64,000 bases of DNA, taken from positions 1 through 64,000 of the forward strand of contig JALNZG010000013.1 in the NCBI GenBank assembly GCA_023229425.1, read 5' to 3'. Position 1 is the first letter of the stretch, and each line of letters begins with the position of its first letter. This document shows positions 26,802-36,017 of this stretch, piece after piece. The position numbers and the translations under genes are program-made. The notes under the pieces were generated by a model. The model had not been told where the DNA came from. It searched no databases and was given only the letters and a program-made list of their open reading frames with translations. Origin of the DNA: Ignavibacteriaceae bacterium (GTDB taxonomy: Bacteria > Bacteroidota > Ignavibacteria > Ignavibacteriales > Ignavibacteriaceae).

Positions 26802-27851
26802 TTACTTCTTTGATATAAGAAATTTAACCAGCACCGGAAAATGATCGCTGTAACCTCCCAGATACCTAATTCCGCCATAAGTTGGAAACGGTGCACCTTC
26901 ATATTTCCCTGAATGAGTAACGATGAAATCCGGTTTGTAAATTTCAAATGAGTTACAAAGTAAATGGAAAGATTTATTCGTTAATAAATTTCCTGAAATT
27001 ATGATTTGGTCAATCATATCCCATTCAGACTGATATTTATAACTCCCTTCTCCGTTCATCTTTTTAGTGTAAGCTAAGTTGTACAAATTCTTTCTAAAAC
27101 TTGCCGGGAGTTTATCAATTTCTGAACAAGCAAGAGGTTGTGCATTTAATGTTTCTTTAATGCTGATGTTTGTCGGTTCGTCATTAAAATCACCCATGGC
27201 AATAATATTCGTTTTCCCGGAATTTGAAAAGAACTTATCAATGCTCTTTTTAAGTGTTTGCGCCGCTTCAACTCGATTCTTCTCCGAAGCATCCGCTCCA
27301 CCGCGGCGTGAGGGCCAGTGATTAACAAAAAGATGCAGGGTGTCTTTACTTCTGGTAACAAGGTTTGCATTCAAAATTAAACGTGTGGGATAACGGTCTG
27401 AGAGAAATACCGTATCGGCATTCATTAATAAAAAAGTAAATTTATCTTTTTTGAAAATCAGTCCGTTATCTATACCTCTTTTGTCGGGAGATTCTTTATA
27501 AACTACTTGATAGTGCAGATCAGCTAAGTGCTTCTGTACCATAGTCTCAACCGTCTTTTGATTTTCTACTTCACAGAAACCAATAATATCCGGACCCCGG
27601 TTATCATTCATCGAGCGAATAACTCTTGCCATATTGAACATTTTTTTTTCAAATCGTTCTTCCGTCCATTCTTTTTTTGAAGAAGGAAGAAATTCCGCAT
27701 CATCGTTCTCCGGATCATCAATCGCATTAAATAAATTTTCTTGATTATAAAACGCAACAACTACAGTATCATGTTTTGCCTGCGCAAATAATAGTTGCTG
27801 CGAAAAGATTGATAGACCAAAGGCTGCAATAAATAACCATTTTATTTTCAT
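26802..27851 (-). CDS. Exported endonuclease/exonuclease/phosphatase-family protein
   Basis: 349 residues with a signal peptide (MKIKWLFIAAFGLSIFSQQ, then FAQA) and the DNase I-like phosphodiesterase fold. Active-site motifs are FYNQENLFN, GFCEVEN (metal-binding Glu), NHWPSRRGG (catalytic His region), GDFNDEP and YSDHFPV (C-terminal Asp-His). The substrate could be extracellular nucleic acid or a phosphoester. Its ATG overlaps the kup stop by four bases, so it is co-transcribed with the potassium transporter, although the functions look unrelated. Confidence 0.85.
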   Translation of the reverse strand: MKIKWLFIAAFGLSIFSQQLLFAQAKHDTVVVAFYNQENLFNAIDDPENDDAEFLPSSKKEWTEERFEKKMFNMARVIRSMNDNRGPDIIGFCEVENQKTVETMVQKHLADLHYQVVYKESPDKRGIDNGLIFKKDKFTFLLMNADTVFLSDRYPTRLILNANLVTRSKDTLHLFVNHWPSRRGGADASEKNRVEAAQTLKKSIDKFFSNSGKTNIIAMGDFNDEPTNISIKETLNAQPLACSEIDKLPASFRKNLYNLAYTKKMNGEGSYKYQSEWDMIDQIIISGNLLTNKSFHLLCNSFEIYKPDFIVTHSGKYEGAPFPTYGGIRYLGGYSDHFPVLVKFLISKK

Positions 27852-29662
27852 ATTTCTATCCTTGTTACCACACCATGAATTTTCCGGTATGGTAATTTAT
27901 AAAATTGAACAAAGTTTGGAGTTAATTTCTTAAAAAATGAATAAAGTTTTAAGAGAAAATTACTTGTTACAATATCTTCAACACCATAAAACATTACTTT
28001 TTCATTAATATCGTGTTTTTTGATAATTGAAGGAAGATCAACAATTTCCATGTAACCGAGTGAGATTGATAATCCATGGAGTCCGACTGCTAAATCTTCA
28101 ACATAACCGGATTCAATCCCGTATGGACTATCGGTCCTCGTAATCGAGATCAAAATATTTTTCTCATAAACTATATTTGAACTGATAATACAATGTGCAA
28201 CATAAGGAGGAATGTCGTAATTCGTTCTTGAAAAAAATATTGCTGTTCCGTCAATGTTGTGCCCACGGTTGTAAATCTGTTCATAAGCTATTTTAAATGT
28301 ATCCAAGGGTAAAGACCGGAATGAACGATAGATTCTCTTTTGTCCTGTTATCCAAATCAATGTTACTGCAAACGGTACCGCTGCAATAATTAATGACCAA
28401 TAACCGCCATGCTGTAATTTACTTGTCAGCGAAATCAAAAAAAGTAAATCAACAACAAGGACAACCATGGCTAAGCTCATCTTTACTAACGATTTTTTTT
28501 GTTTGAATATCCAAATCATCAAGATTGAGCTGATGGTCATGGTGATGGTTACTGCCAGTCCATAAGCTGCCGCTAAATTTGATGAGGCTTTGAATAAAAG
28601 TATCATAAACAAAACCGCAACTAATAAACCCCAATTCACTGCGCCAATATAAATTTGAGATTTCAATTGAGTTGAGGTGTATTTAATTTTCATCAATGGG
28701 AAAGTCCGTGTAGTAATTCCCTGATATACTAACGAAAATACGGCTGAGATCATAGCTTGCGAGGCGATGATTGTTGCAAGGATCGTTAAAATAATAAATG
28801 GGATATAAAGTATTTCTGCCTGCGATTTCACCATTTCAAATAGAATTAAGTTTGTACTTTGATGAGCTAAAATGTATGCTCCTTGCCCAAAATAATTAAA
28901 TACAAGTGCAACAAAAACAAATCCCCAAGCTCTTCTGATGGGAAGTGCACCGAGATGTCCCATATCTGCATAAAGCGCTTCACCGCCGGTTGCACACAAA
29001 ATAACTTCAGACAAAACAAGAATTCCTGCAACTCCGTTTTCGATTAAAAAATTAATTGCATAATGGGGACTAATGGCTAACAGGATTGAAGGCATCTTTA
29101 AAACAGAAACAAACCCCGACACGAATAACGCTATAAACCAAATTACCATAATAGGTCCGAATGAACTTGCAACTTTATCGGTCCCTTTATATTGAAAAGC
29201 GAACAGGATTACGGTTATTACCATTGTTATCAGAATAACCATATTTCCCGTTATCCACTCGAATCCATGGATTAACGGTAGTCCTTCAACCGCTGATAAA
29301 ATACTTATAGCCGGAGTTATTACACCATCCCCCATAAGCAAAGAAATTCCGAAGTAACCTAAATATGCAACAACAACTGACTTCTTTCCTTTTTTAACAA
29401 AGCCGGCAAGAACTTCCTTTAGAACTATTATCCCTCCTTCCCCTTTGATACTAAGACTCATTGCAAGCCAAGCGTATTCAATTGTTACTAAAATTATCAG
29501 GGTCCAGAAAACAAGAGAAAGAATTCCGAACAAATTATCGTGGGTTGGTTTTGTTAACGTAAAAACAATAACAAGCGTATATATTGGGCTAGTTCCGATA
29601 TCTCCGAAAACTAAGCCCATCGCTTTTACGATTTCATACAAATTTACTTTAGTGATTTTCAA
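27848..29662 (-). CDS. kup: Kup-type low-affinity potassium transporter
   Basis: 604 residues with 12 predicted membrane helices and the family signature MGLVFGDIGTSPIYTL near the start, plus GEGGIIVLKEVL and ATGGEALYADMGHLG, all diagnostic for KUP/HAK K+:H+ symporters. A soluble C-terminal tail follows residue about 450. The start codon appears to be TTG at 29662; the only nearby ATG would begin at Met16, just before the signature. It lies 17 bases after a KimA-like gene, giving a K+ uptake pair. Confidence 0.93.
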   Translation of the reverse strand: MKITKVNLYEIVKAMGLVFGDIGTSPIYTLVIVFTLTKPTHDNLFGILSLVFWTLIILVTIEYAWLAMSLSIKGEGGIIVLKEVLAGFVKKGKKSVVVAYLGYFGISLLMGDGVITPAISILSAVEGLPLIHGFEWITGNMVILITMVITVILFAFQYKGTDKVASSFGPIMVIWFIALFVSGFVSVLKMPSILLAISPHYAINFLIENGVAGILVLSEVILCATGGEALYADMGHLGALPIRRAWGFVFVALVFNYFGQGAYILAHQSTNLILFEMVKSQAEILYIPFIILTILATIIASQAMISAVFSLVYQGITTRTFPLMKIKYTSTQLKSQIYIGAVNWGLLVAVLFMILLFKASSNLAAAYGLAVTITMTISSILMIWIFKQKKSLVKMSLAMVVLVVDLLFLISLTSKLQHGGYWSLIIAAVPFAVTLIWITGQKRIYRSFRSLPLDTFKIAYEQIYNRGHNIDGTAIFFSRTNYDIPPYVAHCIISSNIVYEKNILISITRTDSPYGIESGYVEDLAVGLHGLSISLGYMEIVDLPSIIKKHDINEKVMFYGVEDIVTSNFLLKLYSFFKKLTPNFVQFYKLPYRKIHGVVTRIEI

Positions 29663-29679
29663 ATTAAAATAATTTCTTT

Positions 29680-31692
29680 TTAATAAGTAACCCTGATTGG
29701 AAGAATTACAAACGGATATCCTTCATGATATAATCTTCTCTGCACACTAAATACAATTTGATTGTGCAGAAGTTTCGTGTAAAAAGTTTCGTTGGGAAAT
29801 ACTAATTGTCCGCCGAAGAAAACCGAATTAGGATATTTTTGAAAAACTTTATCTGATATTTCAGTAATTTGATCCACAATATCCGTCCCGAGTGAAGTAA
29901 AACTATCAGCATAATAACCGCTATGCTGCATAAATTCAACATACTGGTTAATTTCTTTTTTTACGAATTCTTCCAATTTTGTGACTTCAGCAGACCCTTT
30001 AAATCCCCCGGCATCAACTACTCCGGCTTGAACAAAAACAAAGTTCTTAAAAATTCCCGGAAAAGTTTTTATAACACTTAAAAGCGTATGAACTCCAAGA
30101 CCATTAAAACCATTCACTAAAATTACGGCTGTTTTATTTTCCGGTTTGTATTCCGGTTTTTCAATCACCTTTTCGTCAATATCTTTGTGAAGATAATAAA
30201 AAGAAGAACTTATTGCGGGGATAATATCACTATCTAATTTTTGAATTAATGCATGAACAGAATTGTAATGTTTTTTGGTTAACAATGCCAGAGAAACCAC
30301 GCTTCCGGTAACCACTATGGTAATCCAACCGCCCTCAAAAAATTTTAACGCGACAACCGAAACTAATATTAAAGTAGTTAAAGCCAACCCAATTCCGTTT
30401 ATAGAAATTTTACCTTTCCATTTTTTTTCTTCTTTTCTAACATTCCACCAATGTTTAACCATACCAAGCTGCGAAAGAAAAAATGTGATAAAAACATTGA
30501 TGCTGTAAAGAACAATTAGCAATTGAACTGATCCTTTTGCCAGGATCATGGTAATTAATGCAGCAACTCCCATTAAAAGAATGCCGTTTTGTGTAACTAA
30601 TCTGTCACTCAAAATTGCAAATCTTGTAGGAAGCCAGCGATCCGCAGCCATATTAGCTAAAACTCTTGGACCATCTAAAAATCCTGTTTGAGCGGCTACA
30701 AAGAGTATTACGGCTTCAGAGAAAAGAATGATGAAGATAAATGGTAAACTTATTCCTGTTGACCAATCGCGAGTAATATTTTCAAAAAGGACTGCATTTA
30801 ACGTTTTACCTGGCTGAAAAGTAACATTAAATAACAAGTAAGCTATCATTAAACCAACTACCATAAAGGTAAGTGAACTTGCCATTAATTTCATTGTTTT
30901 TTTTGCGGTATGGACTTTTGGGTCTCTTAATATCGGTAATCCGTTACTTACAGCTTCAATTCCGGTGTAAGTCCCTGCCCCCATCGTATATGCTTTAACG
31001 ATAAGAAGCATCATCCCGAAAAAACCTAATTGACTTTTTGTTGCGGATAGATCAGCAGCAGTAGCAGCAACAAGTTCCGATGCATTAAAAAGATGAGTGA
31101 ACAAAGCATAAAATATTACAAATGCGTGTAAAACAATAAAGAGTATAAATATCGGAACGAGTGGGACAACAGATTCCTTAACCCCTCTGAGATTCATAAT
31201 TATCAACACCAAAACGCCGAATATTGCAAAATCTAATTTAAATTGATGGTAGAATATTGGGAAAAAACTAAATAATGCATCAGTTCCGCTTGCAACAGAA
31301 AGTGTAATGGTTAAAACATAATCGATCAATAACGCAGAACCCGAGATCATTCCAACTTTTGGAGATAACAATTTGCTCGCCACCAAGTAGCCTCCGCCGC
31401 CGGACGGGAATAATTCTATAATTTGTGAATAGCTAATGCTGATAATAAAAATTGTAATACCGGATAAAAGCGCAATAAATAAACTTAGAAAATGATGTTG
31501 TCCTAAGGTTAGGAATGCTTCTGCAGGACCATAACACGATGATGACAAACCGTCTGTTCCCAAACCAACCCACGCCAAAAAAGCAGTTAGCGAAAGCTTA
31601 TGAAAGACTTGCGGATCATTTAAATTTCGCGAAGCTCCGAGTAATAAAGTTTTACTTCGCTTAATAAATGACTGTTGTTGCTCTGCCGACAT
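29680..31692 (-). CDS. KimA-like (KUP/APC superfamily) potassium transporter
   Basis: 670 residues with about 12 membrane helices and a cytosolic C-terminal domain of about 170 residues. From memory it resembles Bacillus KimA closely: FPSGGGGYLVASKLL, IDYVLTITLSVASGTDAL, MNLRGVKES, GIEAVSNGLPILRDPK, TGFLDGPRVLANMAADRWLP, and the C-terminal LLHNQIVFSVQRRL. KimA is a high-affinity K+:H+ symporter whose C-domain binds cyclic di-AMP in Bacillus. Its position directly upstream of kup supports potassium rather than amino-acid transport. It could otherwise be called a generic APC permease. Confidence 0.75.
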   Translation of the reverse strand: MSAEQQQSFIKRSKTLLLGASRNLNDPQVFHKLSLTAFLAWVGLGTDGLSSSCYGPAEAFLTLGQHHFLSLFIALLSGITIFIISISYSQIIELFPSGGGGYLVASKLLSPKVGMISGSALLIDYVLTITLSVASGTDALFSFFPIFYHQFKLDFAIFGVLVLIIMNLRGVKESVVPLVPIFILFIVLHAFVIFYALFTHLFNASELVAATAADLSATKSQLGFFGMMLLIVKAYTMGAGTYTGIEAVSNGLPILRDPKVHTAKKTMKLMASSLTFMVVGLMIAYLLFNVTFQPGKTLNAVLFENITRDWSTGISLPFIFIILFSEAVILFVAAQTGFLDGPRVLANMAADRWLPTRFAILSDRLVTQNGILLMGVAALITMILAKGSVQLLIVLYSINVFITFFLSQLGMVKHWWNVRKEEKKWKGKISINGIGLALTTLILVSVVALKFFEGGWITIVVTGSVVSLALLTKKHYNSVHALIQKLDSDIIPAISSSFYYLHKDIDEKVIEKPEYKPENKTAVILVNGFNGLGVHTLLSVIKTFPGIFKNFVFVQAGVVDAGGFKGSAEVTKLEEFVKKEINQYVEFMQHSGYYADSFTSLGTDIVDQITEISDKVFQKYPNSVFFGGQLVFPNETFYTKLLHNQIVFSVQRRLYHEGYPFVILPIRVTY

Positions 31693-31704
31693 GTTTTCCT
31701 TTTA

Positions 31705-31734
31705 CAAATTTCTTAAATACACTATGATTTCAAA
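31705..31734 (-). promoter_or_regulatory. Possible promoter of the KimA-like/kup genes
   Basis: On the minus strand TTTG (31734-31731) is followed after 18 bases by GAAATTTG (31712-31705), one mismatch from the Bacteroidota -7 element TAnnTTTG. It ends 12 bases before the start codon, which would make a very short leader. Confidence 0.3.
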
Positions 31735-31805
31735 CCTTTTATGACGGTAATAATTAGGCATTATTTTCATGATTGATTGAAGTCAATTACAAATAATTCT
31801 TCCTG

Positions 31806-33359
31806 CTACGGTTTATGTTTCTCATCCAATAGTATTTTTGCTAATACACTATGTTTTCTTCCGTAGATAAAATATATCAGCAATCCAATTATTAACCAAA
31901 CGGCAAGTCGAACCCAATTTTGCCATTCCAACGTTAACATCATTCCTAAATTAAAAATAATTCCCATAGGAGCTACGAACCAAATAGCTGGGGCTCTGAA
32001 TGGACGCACCCGGTTCGGTTCTTTTTTTCGCATTATCCAAACTGCAATAGATACTAAAACAAACGCCAGAAGAGTCCCGATGTTTACCATTTTTGAGATC
32101 CCTTCAATCGGAGTAAATGCTGCGATAAGCGATACTACCGCCCCAATCAAGATATTTGCTTTCCAAGGTGTTCGGAATTCGGGGTGAAGTTCTCCAAATA
32201 TTTTTTTTGAGATCAACCCATCTTTGGAAATGGCATAAAAAACACGCGATTGCCCCAAAAGCATCACGATAATTACAGACGTCAATCCGGCGATGGCGGC
32301 AATTGAGATGATCAGTACTGCAAATGTTAACCCGTGAGCTCCAAATGCGGCTGCAATCGGCGCGGTAATATCTATCTCTTTATATGAAACCATTCCTGTT
32401 AACACAAGTGCAACAAGAATGTAGAGAATCGTGCTAACAACGAGCGATACGATAATTCCAAAAGGAACATCTTTTTGTGGGTTTCTTGCCTCCCCCGCGT
32501 GTGTGGAAACAGTATCGAATCCGATATAAGCAAAAAATATGTATGCTGCGCCTGAAACTATCCCCAATAAACCAAATGCATTATGTGTTCCTCCCATTGC
32601 ATCGGTATAAGTTCCTCTTTCGGGAATGAACGGAGACCAATTAGCAGTATTGATATATTGAGCGCCGAAAATAATAATGAATAAAACAACAACCACTTTT
32701 ACTACCACCATAATATTATTTGTGCTTGAAGCTTGTTTTATTCCTCTAACAAGAATGGCTGTAACCAACCAAATAATTAACAAAGCGGGAAGATTTATAG
32801 AAAGATCTACACCCATAAATGAAGGTAATTGAAGATCAGAATAGTGATTTGCGAGATTTGAAGTTGTTCCTTTATGTACCGCATCCGCAACTAATTCTTT
32901 TGCGGTAAAAACATCGTTCATCAACCAGAGAGGGAATTTTATATTGAAGAGAAGCAGAAATTTTGCAAAGTAACCTGACCATCCAACCGCTACAGCAGAG
33001 GCTGCCATCCCATATTCAAGTATTAGATCCCATCCTATTATCCATGCAAATAATTCTCCGACTGTTGCATAAGAATAAGCATAAGCTGAACCTTCAACGG
33101 GTAGAAAAGAAGCAAATTCTGCATAACATAACGCTGCAAACGTACAACCGATACCGGCAACAACAAAAGAGAGAGCTAATGCAGGTCCTGCGTACTCTTT
33201 TGCACCGACTCCGGTCATCACGAAAATCCCTGCTCCGATGATCGCTCCGATGCCGAGTGATGTTAGCCCCCATTTTCCCAAAACTCGTTTGAGTTTGCTC
33301 TCTCTCATCTCCGCCTCAAAATGTTCGACGGGTTTTCGCTGCCAAAGTTGACTATTCAT
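31806..33359 (-). CDS. APC-family amino-acid permease (CAT/YfnA type)
   Basis: 517 residues with about 12-13 membrane helices. The helix-1 substrate-binding loop is GIGAIIGAGIFVMTG, and the helix-2/3 region has FASFLPVEGSAYAYSYATVGE. The helix-6 region FFAYIGFDTVSTHAGEARNPQK is typical of cationic amino-acid transporter (CAT) relatives such as YfnA. The substrate is not determinable from sequence. It is transcribed divergently from the exported-protein gene at 33706 and is the most upstream gene of the minus-strand run; the 113-bp gap to the next permease may hold a separate promoter. Confidence 0.87.
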   Translation of the reverse strand: MNSQLWQRKPVEHFEAEMRESKLKRVLGKWGLTSLGIGAIIGAGIFVMTGVGAKEYAGPALALSFVVAGIGCTFAALCYAEFASFLPVEGSAYAYSYATVGELFAWIIGWDLILEYGMAASAVAVGWSGYFAKFLLLFNIKFPLWLMNDVFTAKELVADAVHKGTTSNLANHYSDLQLPSFMGVDLSINLPALLIIWLVTAILVRGIKQASSTNNIMVVVKVVVVLFIIIFGAQYINTANWSPFIPERGTYTDAMGGTHNAFGLLGIVSGAAYIFFAYIGFDTVSTHAGEARNPQKDVPFGIIVSLVVSTILYILVALVLTGMVSYKEIDITAPIAAAFGAHGLTFAVLIISIAAIAGLTSVIIVMLLGQSRVFYAISKDGLISKKIFGELHPEFRTPWKANILIGAVVSLIAAFTPIEGISKMVNIGTLLAFVLVSIAVWIMRKKEPNRVRPFRAPAIWFVAPMGIIFNLGMMLTLEWQNWVRLAVWLIIGLLIYFIYGRKHSVLAKILLDEKHKP

Positions 33360-33623
33360 TTCTATACTTTTCTCCGATAGTGTTTTTAGTTCGTAAATAT
33401 AAAAGAGTGAGGAATTTTTTTGACGCTCTATTCCCTAGCAATGCAATCCTCTTGCAAGTTAAATAAAAACTTTTGTAAGTTTGCCAAAAATTAAGAATAA
33501 ATCACTTATAAGAAAAATTGTTTCTAATAGGAAAGTGTTTTTAGATTTTTCTATGTAATTAATTTTATCCGAAATTTTCTCTTTTTGTATGGATCTTAAA
33601 ACGAACTGAAAATATTTTTGTTG

Positions 33624-33671
33624 TTTGGTAATTTCCAAAAACGTTTCTAAATTTTGCTGTACAAATAAATT
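33624..33671 (+). repeat. Partial copy (R0) of the intergenic repeat found at 37147 and 40429
   Basis: It shares with the two other copies TTTGGTAATTTCC, an A-run, CGTTTCTAAATTTT and TACAAATAAA in the same order and spacing. The match stops about 48 bases in, after which this copy runs into its own promoter. It lies 35 bases upstream of the exported-protein gene. Confidence 0.55.
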
Positions 33672-33683
33672 TAAATAATTTTG
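33653..33683 (+). promoter_or_regulatory. Bacteroidota-type promoter for the 33706 gene
   Basis: TTTG at 33653-33656, 19-base spacer, then TAATTTTG at 33676-33683, an exact fit to the TTTG-N19-TAnnTTTG consensus. It ends 22 bases before the ATG at 33706. The -33 element falls inside the R0 repeat. Confidence 0.6.
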
Positions 33684-33705
33684 TAGAACCTCAAACGGGG
33701 ATTAC

Positions 33706-34509
33706 ATGAAAAAAGCACTTTATAGCCAGTTCATTTTCCAACTCATACTCGCTTGTTCAATTTATTCGCAAGTAAATTTTGAAGAAAACAATTCAACAAA
33801 GATATTTATTAAACCAAGCGATAGAAAAATTGATTCCCGGGTGGTTACCATTACTCCTTATGGAATAATTTTAGAGAATAATGAAACTGTTAGTTACAAA
33901 GTCATTTCAAAAATAGTAACCGATAACGAGAGTCTTTTGGATACCATTCTTCACTATGTTTCTCATGCAATAAAATCTGTAGATGGAAAATATTTCTTGC
34001 TCGAAATGAAACAAGCCACATTTGAAAAACTTTTGCTGAGCGACGATAGGATATTTCAAGATCAAGTATTTATGTTCAACATCCTATCAAGTAGAGCGGA
34101 AAATATTGAACTCGCTTTTAACCTCTCACCAAGAATCTTGGAGAATGTTTACTTTCAAATGAGTTACACCAACGGAAAATATGTTAATTCCAAGTCGTAC
34201 AGTTTATCAGCTATTTCTGTTGGATTTGGTAGAAAAATAAAACTCTCTACCGGTGAAATATTGTTTGGAATAAATACCGGTACGAAATCTTTAACCGTTT
34301 CTTCCAAAAAATTTATGTCCCCCCCCTTATATTCAACCGTTGGACAATCAGTAACCTATCTTGAAATTTTATATAGAAGTGATCTTACCAATAACTGGAT
34401 TAATTTCTGTTTAGGTAGTAAATATTATTTTTCAAACATCAAAGTTTTGGATGTCCTCACAGATTTCAATATTAGTGCTGGATTAGTAATAAATCTTGGC
34501 GCAATATAA
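33706..34509 (+). CDS. Exported protein of unknown function, possible small barrel
   Basis: 267 residues with a signal peptide (hydrophobic run at 8-19, cleavage near IYSQ). The mid-region is mixed alpha/beta (about 25-125). From about 130 to the end there are alternating hydrophobic strands ending in FNISAGLVINLGAI, as in small outer-membrane barrels. No family is recognised. It has a consensus promoter and is followed 49 bases later by a FadL-like gene, so the two may be co-expressed surface proteins. Confidence 0.6.
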   Translation: MKKALYSQFIFQLILACSIYSQVNFEENNSTKIFIKPSDRKIDSRVVTITPYGIILENNETVSYKVISKIVTDNESLLDTILHYVSHAIKSVDGKYFLLEMKQATFEKLLLSDDRIFQDQVFMFNILSSRAENIELAFNLSPRILENVYFQMSYTNGKYVNSKSYSLSAISVGFGRKIKLSTGEILFGINTGTKSLTVSSKKFMSPPLYSTVGQSVTYLEILYRSDLTNNWINFCLGSKYYFSNIKVLDVLTDFNISAGLVINLGAI

Positions 34510-34558
34510 ATGGAAATATTAAATTGTACTTTATCAGTAAAGTAACTTCGGAGAACCT

Positions 34559-35761
34559 TTGACCAGAATAATTGTTGTCTCGTTTTTAAGTTTGGTTTTT
34601 TCTTTTAATATGTTCGGACAGAACAACACTTATGAAGTTACAAATTTTCAACAAGGATTAGTGCTTGAACAGTTAAGTAGTCTTGGTTTCGTGCAGAACA
34701 GCAATTACGCAATCGAAAATATTTCAAGTTCAAATCCGGCTTCGTTAATAAATTTTGACAGCATGATGGTTGGAATTTCTTTTCAATACGTTTCTAACCA
34801 GGAGCCCGGCTGGCTTGGCGGTATTAATCATAATAGAGCATATCCTTTTCTCCCTCAATCTATTGGTGCAGTTTATCCGATAAATAATTTGAGAATTGGA
34901 ATAGGAATTAGTCAAAGGTATAATTCTTTTTTAGATTTTGGAGAAATGAAAATTAGAACTATTGCACAGCCTGACGGAACCGGAGAAATTTTTACCGCAA
35001 AAGATGAAACACTCGTTGTCGGTTTTTCTAATCTCTACTCCTATTCTTTTACTTCGCTCATTAACAAAGATGATGCCTTAAGCCTTGGGATTCAAATTAA
35101 TTTGGATCGTATGGACTATTACTCACAGATTTGGCATACTGAAGGAAGAGCCGGCGGATTTGCCATATCATTTGGTTACGGTATGCATTACAAATTTCAA
35201 AACCGGTTCAATCCCGGATTATTTGAGATCGGATTCTTCTTTGAAAAAGGTTCATCTTTTAAAGAAGAATTGAAGATGAATAGCAACTCGAACTTGGTAC
35301 TAACTGATTTAGACTCGAACGATGCACAACGCCCAAATAACGCCTATGTTGTACCCTCGTCATTTGATGTTATTGTAAAAACTCCCGATAAATTTAATTA
35401 CGGGTTTATTTTTTCACCGCAAAATGAACTCCATTTCTCCCTTAATTCGCGGACGGTCTATTGGAACAAGATGCGTGAAGCATGGAAAAACTGTTCCGAA
35501 TTCTCGTGCAGTATAATTTTTGATTATTCAAAAAACATGCGGTTTTCCTTCGGGCTCTATTCTTCAAATCCCCAGTTAATAAACAATGGATTCTATGACA
35601 CCTCTATAAACGAAAACATGAAAACCATTTACGCAACCGTTGGACTCCACATTAAAGGGAAATATTTTATTACCGATCTCTCCATTGCAGATAGTCACAA
35701 TTATTCCGGGGCTTGGAGAAAACATACAATTCTTAAAGGAGCAATTGCTGTAAAAATATGA
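34559..35761 (+). CDS. FadL/PorV-like outer-membrane protein
   Basis: 400 residues with a signal peptide (MTRIIVVSFLSLVFSFNMFG, then QNN). The start is TTG at 34559, with CGGAGAA at 34549-34555 upstream, and no usable ATG precedes the signal sequence. The motif SSSNPASLINFDSMMVGISF matches the hatch region of FadL-like barrels, and strands continue to the C-terminal KGAIAVKI. The cargo is unknown. A perfect hairpin follows the stop. Confidence 0.65.
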   Translation: MTRIIVVSFLSLVFSFNMFGQNNTYEVTNFQQGLVLEQLSSLGFVQNSNYAIENISSSNPASLINFDSMMVGISFQYVSNQEPGWLGGINHNRAYPFLPQSIGAVYPINNLRIGIGISQRYNSFLDFGEMKIRTIAQPDGTGEIFTAKDETLVVGFSNLYSYSFTSLINKDDALSLGIQINLDRMDYYSQIWHTEGRAGGFAISFGYGMHYKFQNRFNPGLFEIGFFFEKGSSFKEELKMNSNSNLVLTDLDSNDAQRPNNAYVVPSSFDVIVKTPDKFNYGFIFSPQNELHFSLNSRTVYWNKMREAWKNCSEFSCSIIFDYSKNMRFSFGLYSSNPQLINNGFYDTSINENMKTIYATVGLHIKGKYFITDLSIADSHNYSGAWRKHTILKGAIAVKI

Positions 35762-35781
35762 GAATAAAGTGAGTCGATATT

Positions 35782-35820
35782 GTATCACAGAATAGTATTC
35801 TGTGATACGGTGGCATTTTT
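35782..35820 (+). terminator. Hairpin terminator candidate after the FadL-like gene
   Basis: Perfect 11-bp stem (GTATCACAGAA at 35782-35792, TTCTGTGATAC at 35798-35808) with a 5-base loop, 20 bases after the stop. The T-run begins only seven bases after the stem, so termination may be imperfect. Confidence 0.6.
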
Positions 35821-35827
35821 ATAGATT

Positions 35828-36000
35828 GTGAGTTAGTTACACACCTTACGCAAGAAATGGAGATTATTCATAATCTTAATCTTGTTCATAATCTTAATCA
35901 GCTTTAAACACTTAAAAAAGAGTAATCCGCCGAGGCGGATAAGAAAAAGATTAGGATGAAGATGGTTTTCTTTTAAAAACTGTGTAACGTGAGTTAGTAA
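35828..36000. repeat. MITE-like intergenic element A
   Basis: About 170 bases bounded by direct copies of GTGAGTTAGT (35828-35837 and 35989-35998). Inside these are inverted ends GTTACACA (35836-35843) and TGTGTAAC (35981-35988), plus a nearby CCTTACGC. The interior has repeated ATAATCTTAATC units on the left, a CCGCCGAGGCGG hairpin at 35927-35938, and purine-rich text on the right. It shares ends and interior with element B at 50251-50390. It carries no gene. Confidence 0.55.
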
Positions 36001-36017
36001 TTAAAATGGAGATTAAT

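Larger units (their letters stand above)
33360..33705. other. Divergent intergenic region
   Basis: 346 bases between the divergent permease and exported-protein genes. The right end holds a copy of the 45-base repeat motif and a consensus promoter, both listed separately. The remainder is AT-rich with no gene or hairpin that I can support. Confidence 0.5.

Noticed and set aside
29680..31692. Calling the 670-residue protein an amino-acid permease
   Set aside because: The helix motifs and C-terminal domain fit KimA better, and it sits beside kup.
35850..35950. Repeated ATAATCTTAATC units as a CRISPR array
   Set aside because: Units are short and irregular with no constant spacer length, and no cas genes are nearby.
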